Below, piece by piece: positions 51,034-60,188 of a stretch of DNA of 64,000 nt. Numbering within the stretch: the first letter of the stretch is position 1; each line of letters opens with the position of its first letter. Origin of the DNA: Streptomyces hiroshimensis (GTDB taxonomy: Bacteria; Actinomycetota; Actinomycetes; Streptomycetales; Streptomycetaceae); assembly GCF_014650335.1 (NCBI RefSeq), contig NZ_BMUT01000001.1, positions 239,037-303,036 of the forward strand, written 5' to 3'. A model generated the notes under the pieces. It was not told where the DNA came from. It worked only from the letters and a program-made list of their open reading frames with translations, and made no database searches. Made by a program: the position numbers and the translations under genes.

Positions 51034-52227
51034 TCAGCGTTCGAGGACCAGCGCCTGCCCCTGCCCCACGCCGATGCACAGCGCGGCCAGCCCCGTGCCC
51101 GAGCCCGCCGCGGCGAGCCGGTGGGCCACCGCCCCCGCGAGGCGCGCGCCGGAACATCCGAGCGGGTGGCCGATGGCGATCGCGCCGCCGCGGGGGTTGA
51201 CGATCCCGGGGTCGAGGTCCGGCCACTCCGCGAAGCATCCCAGGACCTGGGCCGCATAGGCTTCGTTGAGCTCGAAATATGTCACGTCCGCCAGCGAGCG
51301 CCCGGCCTTGGCGAGGGCCCGGCGCACGGCCTCCACCGGCCCGAGCCCGTAGAGCTCCGGCTCGGTCGCGGTGACCGTCGAGGCCCGTACGCGCGCGAGC
51401 GGCTCGCGGCCCGTTCGCCGCAGCCCCTCCTCGTCGCACAGCAGCACCGCCGCCGCGCCGTCGTTGAGCGGCGAGGCGTTGCCTGCCGTGACCGTGCCCC
51501 CGTCCTTGCGGAAGGCCGGCTTGAGGCGGGCGAGGGCCTCCATGGAGGTGTTGTCGCGGATGGTCTCGTCGCGCGGGAGCTCCACGCCCGGCACCGGGAC
51601 GACCTCGTCCGCGTAGGCGCCCTCCGCCCACGCCTGCGCCGCCTTGCGGTGGCTGGCGAGCGCGTAGGCGTCCTGCTGCTCGCGGGTGATGCCGTACTTG
51701 TCGGCGATCAGCTCGGCGCCCTCGCCCAGCGACGTCGTCCACCGCTCGGGCATGGCGGGGTTGGTCATCCGCCAGCCCAGCGTGGTCGAGTACATCTCCT
51801 GGTGGGCCGAGGGGAAGGCCCGCTCCGGCTTCGGCAGGACGTAGGGCGCGCGCGTCATGGACTCGACGCCGCCCGCCACCACGACCGAGGCGTCGCCGAG
51901 CGCGATCGCGCGGTAGGCGTGGACGACGGCCTCCAGGCCCGAGGCGCACAGCCGGTTGACGGTCAGGCCCGGCACGGTCACCGGGAGGCCGGACAGCAGG
52001 ACGGCCATCCGGGCCACGTTGCGGTTCTCCTCGCCCGCGCCGTTGGCGTTGCCGAAGACGACGTCGTCGATCAGGGCGGGGTCGAGGGCGGGGCTGCGGC
52101 CGACGACGGAGCGCACGACGTGCGCCGCGAGGTCGTCGGGCCGGACGGAGGCGAGGGTGCCGCCGTACTTGCCGACCGGGGTGCGCACGGCGTCCACGAC
52201 GTACACGTCCCGGATGCGGTCGTTCAT
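51034..52227 (-). CDS. pcaF: 3-oxoadipyl-CoA thiolase, PcaF type
   Basis: 397 aa. The thiolase Cys is in NRLCASGLEAVV (about residue 90), His in GHPLGCSGARLAG, and the second Cys in AALCIGVGQGQALVLE. VFGNANGAGEENRNVARM is typical of beta-ketoadipyl-CoA thiolases. It cleaves 3-oxoadipyl-CoA to succinyl-CoA and acetyl-CoA. GGGAGGAG lies five bases before ATG 52227. It is the first gene of the operon with pobA and pcaHG. Genes for the middle steps (pcaB, pcaCD, pcaIJ) are not in this window. Confidence 0.9.
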   Translation of the reverse strand: MNDRIRDVYVVDAVRTPVGKYGGTLASVRPDDLAAHVVRSVVGRSPALDPALIDDVVFGNANGAGEENRNVARMAVLLSGLPVTVPGLTVNRLCASGLEAVVHAYRAIALGDASVVVAGGVESMTRAPYVLPKPERAFPSAHQEMYSTTLGWRMTNPAMPERWTTSLGEGAELIADKYGITREQQDAYALASHRKAAQAWAEGAYADEVVPVPGVELPRDETIRDNTSMEALARLKPAFRKDGGTVTAGNASPLNDGAAAVLLCDEEGLRRTGREPLARVRASTVTATEPELYGLGPVEAVRRALAKAGRSLADVTYFELNEAYAAQVLGCFAEWPDLDPGIVNPRGGAIAIGHPLGCSGARLAGAVAHRLAAAGSGTGLAALCIGVGQGQALVLER

Positions 52228-52269
52228 GGCTGCTCCTCCCGCGGCGCCCCACCACCGGGGTCCGCCCTG

Positions 52270-52283
52270 TGAACTGGTGTTCA
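52270..52283. promoter_or_regulatory. Inverted repeat TGAAC-TGGT-GTTCA upstream of pcaF
   Basis: Perfect 5-bp arms with a 4-bp spacer lie 43-56 bp upstream of the pcaF start. IclR- or MarR-type regulators usually control pca genes; the site is short and its regulator is not in the window. Confidence 0.35.
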
Positions 52284-52414
52284 TGGTCGGCCGCAGTCGA
52301 GTCTTCGGGCTGCGGCCGTCCGCTGTCAATGGGTAACCGCCCGACCGTTCGGACGGGAGCCTCTTGCGCGGCCCGGCCACCGGTCCGGGCAGGGGTGTTT
52401 GAGAGAGTGGTCCC

Positions 52415-53872
52415 ATGAGCGCAGCGGACATTTCGGCGGACCGTTCCCGGCGGCACGCGGCCGTCATCGGCGGGGGGATCTCGGGGCTGGCGGCGGCCCT
52501 GCGGCTGGCGCGGGCGGGCGTCCGCGTCACGCTGCTGGAGAGCGAGGGCCGCGTCGGCGGCAAGCTGCACGCGGGCGAGATCGCGGGCGTGCCCGTGGAC
52601 CTCGGCGCCGAATCGATGCTGGCCCGCCGCCCCGAGGCCGTGGAGCTCGCCCGCGCCGCCGGCCTCGGCGACCACCTGCGGCCGCCCGCCGCCACCGCGA
52701 TGCTGTGGACCCGCGGCGAGCTGCGCCCCCTGCCCACCGGGCACACCATGGGCGTCCCCGGCGACCTCGCCCCGCTGGCCGCCGCCGGCATCCTCTCCGC
52801 CGACGGCCTCGCCCGCGTCGCCCGCGACGCCGAGCTGCCGCACACCGACCCCGGCGAGGACGTCGCCATCGGCGCGTACATCGCCGAGCGCATGGGCCGC
52901 GAGGTCGTCGACCGCCTCGTCGAGCCGCTCCTCGGCGGCGTCTACGCGGGCGACGCCTACCGCATCTCGATGCGGGCGGCCGTACCGCCGCTCTTCGAGG
53001 CCGCCCGCACCCACCGCTCGCTCGGCGAGGGCGTACGGGAGCTGCAGGAGCGCGCCGCCGCCCGGCAGCAGACCGGGCCGGTCTTCATGGGCATCGAGGG
53101 CGGCATCGGGCGGCTGCCGCTCGCCGTCGCGGACGCGGTGCGGGCCGCGGGCGGCGAGATCCGCACCCACGCGCCGGTGACCGGGATCGCCCGCACTGCT
53201 GACGGCGGCTGGCTGGTCGAGCTGGAGGACGAGACGCTGCCCGCGGACGCCGTCGTCGTCGCCACGCCCGCGCACCACGCGGCCCGTATCCTCGCCCGCG
53301 CCTGCCGCGCCGCCGGGGCCGGCGCCGCCGTCGACGCCCTCGCCGGCGTCGAGTACGCCTCCATGGCGCTGGTCACCATGGCCTTCCGCCGCTCCGACGT
53401 CGAGGGGCTGCTCAGCGGCAGCGGCTTCCTCGTCCCGCCCGTCGACGGCCGCAAGATCAAGGCGTCGACCTTCTCCAGCAACAAGTGGCGCTGGAACGCC
53501 GACGCGGACCCGGACCTGTTCGTCCTGCGCACCTCCATCGGGCGGTACGGCGACGAGGACGACCTCATGCGCCCGGACGCCGAGCTCGTGGCGATGTCGC
53601 TGAAGGACCTCGGCGACGCCGTGGGCCTCGCGGCCGCCCCGGTGGAGACCCGGGTCACCCGCTGGGACGACGGGCTGCCGCAGTACCCGGTCGGCCACCT
53701 CGCGCGCGTGGCGCGCATCCGCGAGCACGTCGCCCGCCTGCCCGGCCTGGAGGTCTGCGGCGCGATCTACGACGGCGTGGGCATCCCGGCCTGCATCGCG
53801 AGCGCCCACCGCGCGGCCGACGGGCTACTGGCGACCCTGGCCGAGGGCGCGGGGGACGACAAGGGAGAATAG
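52415..53872 (+). CDS. hemY: Coproporphyrinogen III / protoporphyrinogen oxidase, HemY type
   Basis: 485 aa. An FAD amine-oxidase-like flavoenzyme: [20 protein letters not shown] and [20 protein letters not shown] near the N-terminus, [14 protein letters not shown], and a C-terminal FAD-closing [16 protein letters not shown]. In actinobacteria the HemY enzyme (CgoX) oxidises coproporphyrinogen III to coproporphyrin III for the coproporphyrin-dependent haem route. The following chdC gene, five bases after the stop, supports that reading. Confidence 0.93.
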   Translation: MSAADISADRSRRHAAVIGGGISGLAAALRLARAGVRVTLLESEGRVGGKLHAGEIAGVPVDLGAESMLARRPEAVELARAAGLGDHLRPPAATAMLWTRGELRPLPTGHTMGVPGDLAPLAAAGILSADGLARVARDAELPHTDPGEDVAIGAYIAERMGREVVDRLVEPLLGGVYAGDAYRISMRAAVPPLFEAARTHRSLGEGVRELQERAAARQQTGPVFMGIEGGIGRLPLAVADAVRAAGGEIRTHAPVTGIARTADGGWLVELEDETLPADAVVVATPAHHAARILARACRAAGAGAAVDALAGVEYASMALVTMAFRRSDVEGLLSGSGFLVPPVDGRKIKASTFSSNKWRWNADADPDLFVLRTSIGRYGDEDDLMRPDAELVAMSLKDLGDAVGLAAAPVETRVTRWDDGLPQYPVGHLARVARIREHVARLPGLEVCGAIYDGVGIPACIASAHRAADGLLATLAEGAGDDKGE

Positions 53873-53877
53873 GGACC

Positions 53878-54591
53878 ATGACTGACGCGCAGAAGATCCC
53901 GAACGCCGGCAAGAAGGCCAAGGACCTCAACGAGGTCATCCGCTACACCCTCTGGTCGGTGTTCAAGCTCCGCGACGTCCTGCCGCAGGACCGCGCCGGC
54001 TGGGCCGACGAGGTCGAGGAGCTGTTCGCCCAGCTCGCCGAGAAGGACGTCACCGTGCGCGGCACGTACGACCTCTCGGGCCTGCGCGCCGACGCCGACG
54101 TCATGATCTGGTGGCACTCCGAGACCTCGGACGCCCTCCAGGACGCCTACAGCCTCTTCCGCCGCACCCGCCTCGGCCGTGCGCTGGAGCCGGTGTGGTC
54201 GAACATGGCGCTGCACCGCCCCGCCGAGTTCAACAAGTCGCACATCCCGGCGTTCCTCGCCGACGAGACGCCGCGCGACTACGTCAGCGTCTACCCCTTC
54301 GTGCGCTCGTACGACTGGTACCTGCTGCCCGACGAGGACCGCCGCCGCATGCTCGCGGACCACGGCAAGATGGCCCGCGGCTACCCGGACGTGCGCGCCA
54401 ACACGGTCGCGTCCTTCTCGCTGGGCGACTACGAGTGGATCCTCGCCTTCGAGGCGAACGACCTGTACCGCATCGTGGACCTGATGCGGCACCTCCGCGC
54501 GTCCGAGGCACGGATGCACGTGCGCGAGGAGGTGCCGTTCTACACGGGTCGCCGCAAGGCCGTCGCGGAGCTGGTGGCCGGGCTGGCCTGA
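53878..54591 (+). CDS. chdC: Coproheme decarboxylase ChdC (HemQ)
   Basis: 237 aa, chlorite-dismutase-like fold. [23 protein letters not shown] is a family signature. Tyr139 in VSVYPFVRS is the expected radical Tyr and His162 in [11 protein letters not shown] the proximal haem ligand. It converts coproheme III to haem b by two oxidative decarboxylations, the last step of the actinobacterial route. GGGAGAA lies before ATG 53878. The longer frame upstream overlaps hemY as a shadow. Confidence 0.95.
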   Translation: MTDAQKIPNAGKKAKDLNEVIRYTLWSVFKLRDVLPQDRAGWADEVEELFAQLAEKDVTVRGTYDLSGLRADADVMIWWHSETSDALQDAYSLFRRTRLGRALEPVWSNMALHRPAEFNKSHIPAFLADETPRDYVSVYPFVRSYDWYLLPDEDRRRMLADHGKMARGYPDVRANTVASFSLGDYEWILAFEANDLYRIVDLMRHLRASEARMHVREEVPFYTGRRKAVAELVAGLA

Positions 54592-54656
54592 CGGCCGGGC
54601 CCGGCTTTCAGCCTCCGGATTTCACCTTTCACCTTCCGGCTTTGGGCTTTCGGCTT

Positions 54657-56255
54657 TCAGCTTTTGGGTGACGGTGACGGCGTCAGGCCCTTGCCCGACG
54701 TCGCCGCGGGTTCCCGGCGCGGAGCGCACTCCGCGCCCCGCGCCGGGACCGCGCCCGTCAGCAGGTACGCGTCCAGGTAGCGGTTGACGCAGAGGTTGGG
54801 GCCGCCCCCGATGCCGTGCGTGCCCGCGCCCCGCTCGGTCACCAGCGCCGAGCCCGGCAGTCGGCGCCGCAGCTCCAGCGCTCCCGGATACGGGGTGGCC
54901 GCGTCCCGCTCCGACGCCAGCAGCAGCGTGGGCGGCAGCGCGCCGTGCTTCACCCGGACGTCGATCGGCCGCTGCGAGTACGTCTTCCAGAACGCGCACG
55001 GCAGGTTCATCCAGGCGTTCTGCCAGGTCTCGAACGGGGCCCGTTCCGCCAGCCGCGTGTTGTCGCGGTCCCACACGCGCCAGGAGCGCGGCCAGCGCGC
55101 GTCGTTGCACTCCACGGTGGTGTAGACGGCGTTGGCGTTCTCGCTCGCCACCGCGCCCGAGGCGTCCGGCTCCGCGATGACGCGCAGCGGCCTGGCGTCC
55201 CCGCGCAGGTACGCCGACAGGGCGTTCGCGGCGCGCGCCCAGAAGGTGTCGGTGTAGCCGACCTGGAGGAGCGCGCCCTGCAGCTCCCCGGGGCCGACCT
55301 TGCCTGCGGGGCGGCGCGCCAGCTGCCGGCGCGCGCGGTCGTAGGAGGCCAGCACCTGCCCCGGGGTGTGCCCCAGGTGGTAGACCTTGTCGTGCCGGGC
55401 CACCCAGCGCCGCCAGTCGGACCAGCGGGTCTCGAAGGCCAGGGACTGGTCCAGGTTGCTGCCGTACCAGATCTTCCTGGGGCTGGGGTCGACCACGCTG
55501 TCGAAGACCATGCGGCGCACGTGCCCGGGGAAGAGGGTGGCGTAGAGCGCGCCGAAGTAGGTGCCGTAGGACGCACCCATGAACGTCAGCCGCCGTTCGC
55601 CGAGCGCGGCGCGGAGCACGTCCAGGTCGCGGGCGTTGTTGAGGCTGTTGAAGTGCGGCAGGTCGGCGCCGGCCTTGCGGGCGCAGCCCTGGGCGTAGGC
55701 CTTGGCCTCGGCGATCTTCTTGTGCTTGTACGCGGCCGAGGGGTGCTGGGGGGCGTCGGTGGGGGGCTTCGCGAAGGTCGCGGGGTTCACGCAGGACAGC
55801 GGGGCGGAGCGGCCGACACCGCGGGGTGCGTAGCCGACGAAGTCGTAGGCCTTCGCCAGGTTCTTCCACTGCGGGACGGCGGCGAGCAGCGGGAAGAACA
55901 TGCCGGAGCCGCCCGGGCCGCCGGGGTTGTAGACGAGCGCGCCCTGCCGCTCGTGCGCCGGGCCGGTGGCGCGGCCGCGGCTGACGGTGAGGGTGATGTG
56001 CTTGCCGTGGGGGTGGGCGTAGTCCAGCGGCACGGACACGGTGCCGCACTCGAAGGGGGCGGGCAGGCCCTCGGCCGCGGGGCACGCCCCGAAGCGGATG
56101 CCTGCCGCGGCGGCCTGCTGGGCGGCCTTCTCCGCGCCCAGGGCTTCGGCGTAGCCGCCCGGCGTGTGCCCCGGGGCGAGGGCATCGGCCGGGGCGGTGA
56201 TGAGTGTGGTGAGGACCAGGGACCCGAGGGCTCCGTACAACGCGACTGCTCTCAC
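54657..56255 (-). CDS. Secreted S33-family alpha/beta hydrolase (tripeptidyl aminopeptidase-like)
   Basis: 532 aa. The signal peptide spans about 1-26 (VRAVALYGALGSLVLTTLITA). The nucleophile elbow is GASYGTYFGA (Ser near 227). The C-terminal TAP-like domain carries the catalytic Asp in LASERDAATPYPGALELR and the His in GAGTHGIGGGPN. Streptomyces enzymes of this family remove tripeptides or act on proline-containing substrates outside the cell. AAGGG precedes GTG 56255. The frame opens upstream to 56324 but the added part lacks a signal sequence. Confidence 0.9.
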   Translation of the reverse strand: MRAVALYGALGSLVLTTLITAPADALAPGHTPGGYAEALGAEKAAQQAAAAGIRFGACPAAEGLPAPFECGTVSVPLDYAHPHGKHITLTVSRGRATGPAHERQGALVYNPGGPGGSGMFFPLLAAVPQWKNLAKAYDFVGYAPRGVGRSAPLSCVNPATFAKPPTDAPQHPSAAYKHKKIAEAKAYAQGCARKAGADLPHFNSLNNARDLDVLRAALGERRLTFMGASYGTYFGALYATLFPGHVRRMVFDSVVDPSPRKIWYGSNLDQSLAFETRWSDWRRWVARHDKVYHLGHTPGQVLASYDRARRQLARRPAGKVGPGELQGALLQVGYTDTFWARAANALSAYLRGDARPLRVIAEPDASGAVASENANAVYTTVECNDARWPRSWRVWDRDNTRLAERAPFETWQNAWMNLPCAFWKTYSQRPIDVRVKHGALPPTLLLASERDAATPYPGALELRRRLPGSALVTERGAGTHGIGGGPNLCVNRYLDAYLLTGAVPARGAECAPRREPAATSGKGLTPSPSPKS

Positions 56256-56493
56256 TGACCATCCCTTCCCGGCGTTAATCTGACAAAAGGGATATTTGGT
56301 CCGGGGTTCGGCGAAGTAAAGCACCGGCGGCCGGTGTCGCCGGAATGCGGCCGAAGGGGGAGGGAAGTGCGAGCGCGGGGCGAGGCATGGACGAGGCCCC
56401 GCGATCGGGGGGATGTCGCGGGGCCTCTGTCCGTGTCAACGGCCGGACGATCGGGTTGGTTCCCTCGCTTCTGCGGCAGTATGGCGGGTGGGG

Positions 56494-57207
56494 GTGGTGC
56501 GCGTGCGGGAGCGGCCGGACGGCAAGAGGAGCGCGAACGGCAAGACGTACGATCCCGAGCGGCTGTTCCTGCCGCCCGACGACGACCTCGCCCCCAACCG
56601 CCCCGGCGAGACGCTCCGCGCCCGGCTCGACGGCTGCGGCGCGGCGGGAGCCTCCGGCCGGGCCCGGCTCGTGCTCGCCCGCCTGCTCGGCCGGCGGCCC
56701 GTGGAGGACGCCTGGCGCCGGGCGCTGGCCGCCGAACAGTGCGTCGGCGCGGCGCTCGAAGGGCTCGCCGGGGGCGGCGGCTGGGACGTGGTGCACTCCA
56801 TCGTCCTGCCGGGGGACGCGATCATCGCCCACCTGCTCATCGGTCCCGGAGGCGTCTTCGGCATCGCCTCCAAGCCCGGGCGGCGGGCCCGTGTCCGCGT
56901 CGGCGAGTCGCAGGTGCGCACCGACCGGGAGCGGCAGTCCTGCCCGTACGTCCGCGAGACGCGGCACGACGCCGCGCGGGCGTCCCTCGTCCTCTCCCGC
57001 GGCTGCGGCTTCCTCGTGCAGGTGCAGCCGGTGCTGGTGTTCGTCGGCGCGCGGAGCGTGGAGGTCGCGCCGGAGCTCGACGACGTCCGGGTGCTGGGGG
57101 AGGGGGAGGTGCCGGGGCTGGGTGCGCTGGGCGGGGTGCTGCACCCGGACCGCTCGCGGCGCATCCACACCGTGGCGCGCAACCGGCGGGTGTGGCTCTG
57201 GGCGTGA
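56494..57207 (+). CDS. NERD-domain protein
   Basis: About 237 aa; the start could be any of several codons between ATG 56413 and GTG 56503. The core, WDVVHSIVLPGDAIIAHLLIGPGGVFGIASK (about residues 97-127), matches the nuclease-related NERD domain. NERD proteins carry an endonuclease-like fold, but the usual acidic/Lys active-site set is only partly visible here (the Lys in IASKPG remains). Role unknown. Confidence 0.7.
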   Translation: MVRVRERPDGKRSANGKTYDPERLFLPPDDDLAPNRPGETLRARLDGCGAAGASGRARLVLARLLGRRPVEDAWRRALAAEQCVGAALEGLAGGGGWDVVHSIVLPGDAIIAHLLIGPGGVFGIASKPGRRARVRVGESQVRTDRERQSCPYVRETRHDAARASLVLSRGCGFLVQVQPVLVFVGARSVEVAPELDDVRVLGEGEVPGLGALGGVLHPDRSRRIHTVARNRRVWLWA

Positions 57208-57747
57208 CGGGTCGTCGGGCGTGTTGTGTCGTGTGGTGTTGCGTTGCGTTGCGTTGCGTTGCGTTGTGCGGCGTAAGCGTGACGTGCCGTCAGATGGGTG
57301 AAGTGCGGGCGTATTTCCCGACCGGGCGGCCGGTTGCTGCGTAGCCTTGATCATGCGGTCGAGGACCGCGGGGAGGCTGCGGTGCGGTGCGCCGCGCCCG
57401 GCGGACGCTCGGGGATGCGGGTTCCCCCTGCAGGGAACCCCTGTGCCGGGCAAGGGCACGCACGGCTGCCGCCCCGTAACTCGACCGCGTTCGACTTCGG
57501 CGCGGACCGGTGCGTCCGGGACGCGCGCCCGGGCAACCGGGGCCGCCGCGACTTCGGCGGTGCCGCACCGGCGTGGCATCGGGCCGGCCCGGCATCGCCG
57601 GGCAGGTTGCCGGTGGTTGCTCCCCCAGCCGTTGCGGCGAAGGAAGGGTGTGGCCGAGTGTTCTTCCGTTCCGGGCGGCCGGTTCCCGTCGTGACAGGGA
57701 AGACGCCGGCCGGGCGGCCGGTTCCCGCGGTGGCGGACGGCCCGCCG
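57208..57747. other. 540-bp upstream region of efeO with repeats and hairpin
   Basis: A (TTGCG)5 microsatellite lies at 57239-57266. A hairpin GGGTTCCC-CCTGCA-GGGAACCC occupies 57419-57440. The motif GGGCGGCCGGTT recurs at about 57325, 57676 and 57712. The long frame across this region has low-complexity sequence with no family resemblance, so I leave it out of efeO. I do not see an iron box of the DmdR/IdeR type. Confidence 0.55.
57239..57266. repeat. (TTGCG)5 microsatellite
   Basis: Five perfect TTGCG units lie 30 bp after the NERD gene stop. Pentanucleotide runs of this length are unusual for high-GC DNA and could vary by slippage. Confidence 0.85.
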
Positions 57748-58953
57748 GTGACTGACAGCGCCCTCGCCGGCAGACGGCCGCCGCGGTGGCGCGTCACCGG
57801 CACGGCGGTGGCCGGCGGCGCCGCCGTCGTCGTCCTCGCCGGGTGCGGGGCCGCGCCCCGTACGCCCGCCGCCGGCGACGACCGCGTCGACGCGTCCCCC
57901 GGCCGCTGCGGGCACGGCTGGCGCCACCCCCGGCCCGGCACGCAGACGTTCACCCTGCACAACACCTCCGGCACCGCGGCCGAAGTCCGGCTCACCGACA
58001 CCCGCACCGGTGCCGTCCTCGGCGAGGCCGAGGGGCTGGCGCCCGGCGCCGCGCGGACGCTCCCGGTGCGGCTCGGCGCCGGGACGTACGCCTTCGTATG
58101 CCTGGGCGAGGACACCGACCCCGTCACCGGTCCCGCCGTCCGCGTCCCCGGCGACCCCCGCCGCACCCGCAGCGGCCCCGCCGCCGTGCCGGTGTCCGTG
58201 CACGACCTCATCCCGCCCGCCCTGGCGTACCAGCGGTGGGCGGGCCGCAGCATGACCCGCCTCGTAGCCGCCACCGACGCCCTGCGCGCGGCCGTCCGCA
58301 CCGGCGACCGCGCCGCCGCCCGCTCCCGCTGGCTCACCGCCCACCTGGCCTACGCGCGCCTCGGCGCCGCCTACGGGGCCTTCGGCGACGCGGGCGACGC
58401 CCTCGACCGCACCGCCGCGGGCCTGCCCCGCGGCGTGCGCGACCCGGGCTTCACGGGCTTCCACCGCGTCGAGCACGGCCTGTGGCACCGCGAGCGCGCC
58501 CCGGGGCTGCGCCGCGCCGCCGACCGGCTCGCCCGCGACGTCCGCGCCCTGCGCGCCGGCTGGGCCCGTACCCGGATGGACCCGGCCGACCTCGGGCGGC
58601 GCGCGCACGAGATCCTGGAGGACACCCTGCGGGCCGAACTGACCGGCCGCACCGACTACGGCAGCGGGAGCAGCCTCGCCACCGCCCGCGCCCACCTCGA
58701 CGCCACGCGCGCCGTCCTCCGCCCTCTCCGCCCCCTCCTGCGCACCCGTTACCCCGGCCTGCCGGCCCTCGACCGCCGCCTGGACCGCGCGGCCCGGGCC
58801 CTCGACGCCCACGCCCACGCCTACCGCGGGACGTGGACGCCGCTCGGCCGCCTGGACCGCGCGCAGCGGGCGCGTATCGACGCCGCCGTCGGCGATCTCA
58901 CGGAGCGGCTCGCGTCCGTCGCCGCGCTCTGCGACGCACGGAGGACGCCGTGA
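57748..58953 (+). CDS. efeO: EfeO-type iron-uptake lipoprotein (cupredoxin + M75/imelysin domains)
   Basis: 401 aa. The signal peptide ends in VVLAGC (lipidated Cys near residue 32). A cupredoxin-like domain (about 50-125) has QTFTLHNTSGTAAEV and TYAFVCLGED. The M75 domain follows with the HxxE metal motif in GFTGFHRVEHGLWH (about 230). EfeO binds iron at the cell surface and hands it on. GTG 57748 gives a plausible signal; GTG 57730 is possible. The stop overlaps the efeB start (GTGA). The membrane permease efeU normally found with efeO and efeB is absent from both flanks. Confidence 0.88.
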   Translation: MTDSALAGRRPPRWRVTGTAVAGGAAVVVLAGCGAAPRTPAAGDDRVDASPGRCGHGWRHPRPGTQTFTLHNTSGTAAEVRLTDTRTGAVLGEAEGLAPGAARTLPVRLGAGTYAFVCLGEDTDPVTGPAVRVPGDPRRTRSGPAAVPVSVHDLIPPALAYQRWAGRSMTRLVAATDALRAAVRTGDRAAARSRWLTAHLAYARLGAAYGAFGDAGDALDRTAAGLPRGVRDPGFTGFHRVEHGLWHRERAPGLRRAADRLARDVRALRAGWARTRMDPADLGRRAHEILEDTLRAELTGRTDYGSGSSLATARAHLDATRAVLRPLRPLLRTRYPGLPALDRRLDRAARALDAHAHAYRGTWTPLGRLDRAQRARIDAAVGDLTERLASVAALCDARRTP

Positions 58954-60188
58954 GGCCCGTCCTCCGGCGCGGCCTCCTGCGGGGCGCACTGGCGGCAGGC
59001 GCCGTGACCGCGCTCGCCGCCCCCGCCCCCGCCCCTGCTCCCGCGCCCGCCCCCGCCGACGGCCCCCGTTTCCACGGCCCCCACCAGGCCACGATCCTCG
59101 CCCCGCCCGCCCGCGCCACGGCCTTCACCGCCTTCGACGTCACCGCCGCCGGCCGCCGCGAGCTCGCCGACCTGCTGCGCACCCTCACCGACCGCGCCCG
59201 CTTCCTGACCACCGGCGGCACCCCCGCCCCCACCGGCATCACCGCGCCGCCCCCCGACTCCGGCATCCTCGGCCCGTACGTCCCGGCCGACGGCGGACTC
59301 GGCGTCACCCTCTCGGCCGGCGCCTCGCTCTTCGACGGCCGCTACGGCCTCGCGGACCACGCCCCGCGCCTGCTGCGCACCATGCCCGTCTTCCCCGACG
59401 ACGACCTCGACCCCGCCTGGTGCCACGGCGACCTCGCCCTCCAGCTGTGCGCCGACAGCCCCGACACGGTGCTGCACGCCCTGCGCGACCTCACCCGCCA
59501 CACCCGCGGCGGCATGCAGATCCGCTGGCGGCTCGACGGCCACACCGCCCCGCCGCGCCCCTCCGGCACGCCCCGCAACCTCTTCGGCTTCAAGGACGGC
59601 ACCTCCGGCCCCGACCCCCGCGACGCCCGCCTCATGGACCGCCTCGTGTGGACCGGCACGGACTCCGGCGAGCCGCGCTGGGCCGCGGGCGGCAGCTACC
59701 AGGTCGTCCGGCTCATCCGCATGCTCACCGAGTTCTGGGACCGCATCCCGCTCTCCGAACAGGAGCGCGTCATCGGCCGCAACCGCGACACCGGCGCCCC
59801 CCTCGACGGCGCCCGCGAGAGCGACCCGCCGCGGTACGCCCACGACCCCGAGGGCGAGGCGATCCCCCTGGACAGCCACATCCGCCTGGCCCACCCGCGC
59901 ACCCCCGGCAGCGAGGCGCACCGGCTGCTGCGGCGCTCGTACAACTACGACCGCGGTGTCGACGGCAACGGCACCCTCGACCAGGGCCTGCTCTTCTGCT
60001 GCTACCAGCGCGACCCGGTGCGCCAGTTCACGGCCGTGCAGAAACGACTCGCCGGAGAGCCGCTGACCGACTACGTCACCCCCTTCGGGGGCGGATACTT
60101 CTTCGCCTTCCCGGGCGTGCGGGACCGCGCGGACTGGTACGGACGCGCCCTGCTGACCGGGACGGGCCGAACGGGAGGAAGCACGTGA
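58950..60188 (+). CDS. efeB: EfeB-type deferrochelatase/peroxidase (DyP family)
   Basis: 412 aa. The N-terminus LRRGLLRGALAAGAVTALA is a Tat-like signal, followed by an Ala-Pro repeat. The DyP signature GFKDGTSGP (catalytic Asp near residue 218) and the proximal haem His in DSHIRLAHPR (about 312) are present. YQRDPVRQF and GGGYFFAFPG are family features. It is a haem peroxidase in the EfeUOB system, oxidising Fe(II) or releasing iron from haem. Start and stop both overlap neighbouring genes by four bases (GTGA). Confidence 0.92.
   Translation: MRPVLRRGLLRGALAAGAVTALAAPAPAPAPAPAPADGPRFHGPHQATILAPPARATAFTAFDVTAAGRRELADLLRTLTDRARFLTTGGTPAPTGITAPPPDSGILGPYVPADGGLGVTLSAGASLFDGRYGLADHAPRLLRTMPVFPDDDLDPAWCHGDLALQLCADSPDTVLHALRDLTRHTRGGMQIRWRLDGHTAPPRPSGTPRNLFGFKDGTSGPDPRDARLMDRLVWTGTDSGEPRWAAGGSYQVVRLIRMLTEFWDRIPLSEQERVIGRNRDTGAPLDGARESDPPRYAHDPEGEAIPLDSHIRLAHPRTPGSEAHRLLRRSYNYDRGVDGNGTLDQGLLFCCYQRDPVRQFTAVQKRLAGEPLTDYVTPFGGGYFFAFPGVRDRADWYGRALLTGTGRTGGST

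Noticed and set aside
57298..57747. A 150-codon N-terminal extension of EfeO
   Set aside because: Sequence is low-complexity with repeats, and the lipoprotein signal begins only after GTG 57748.
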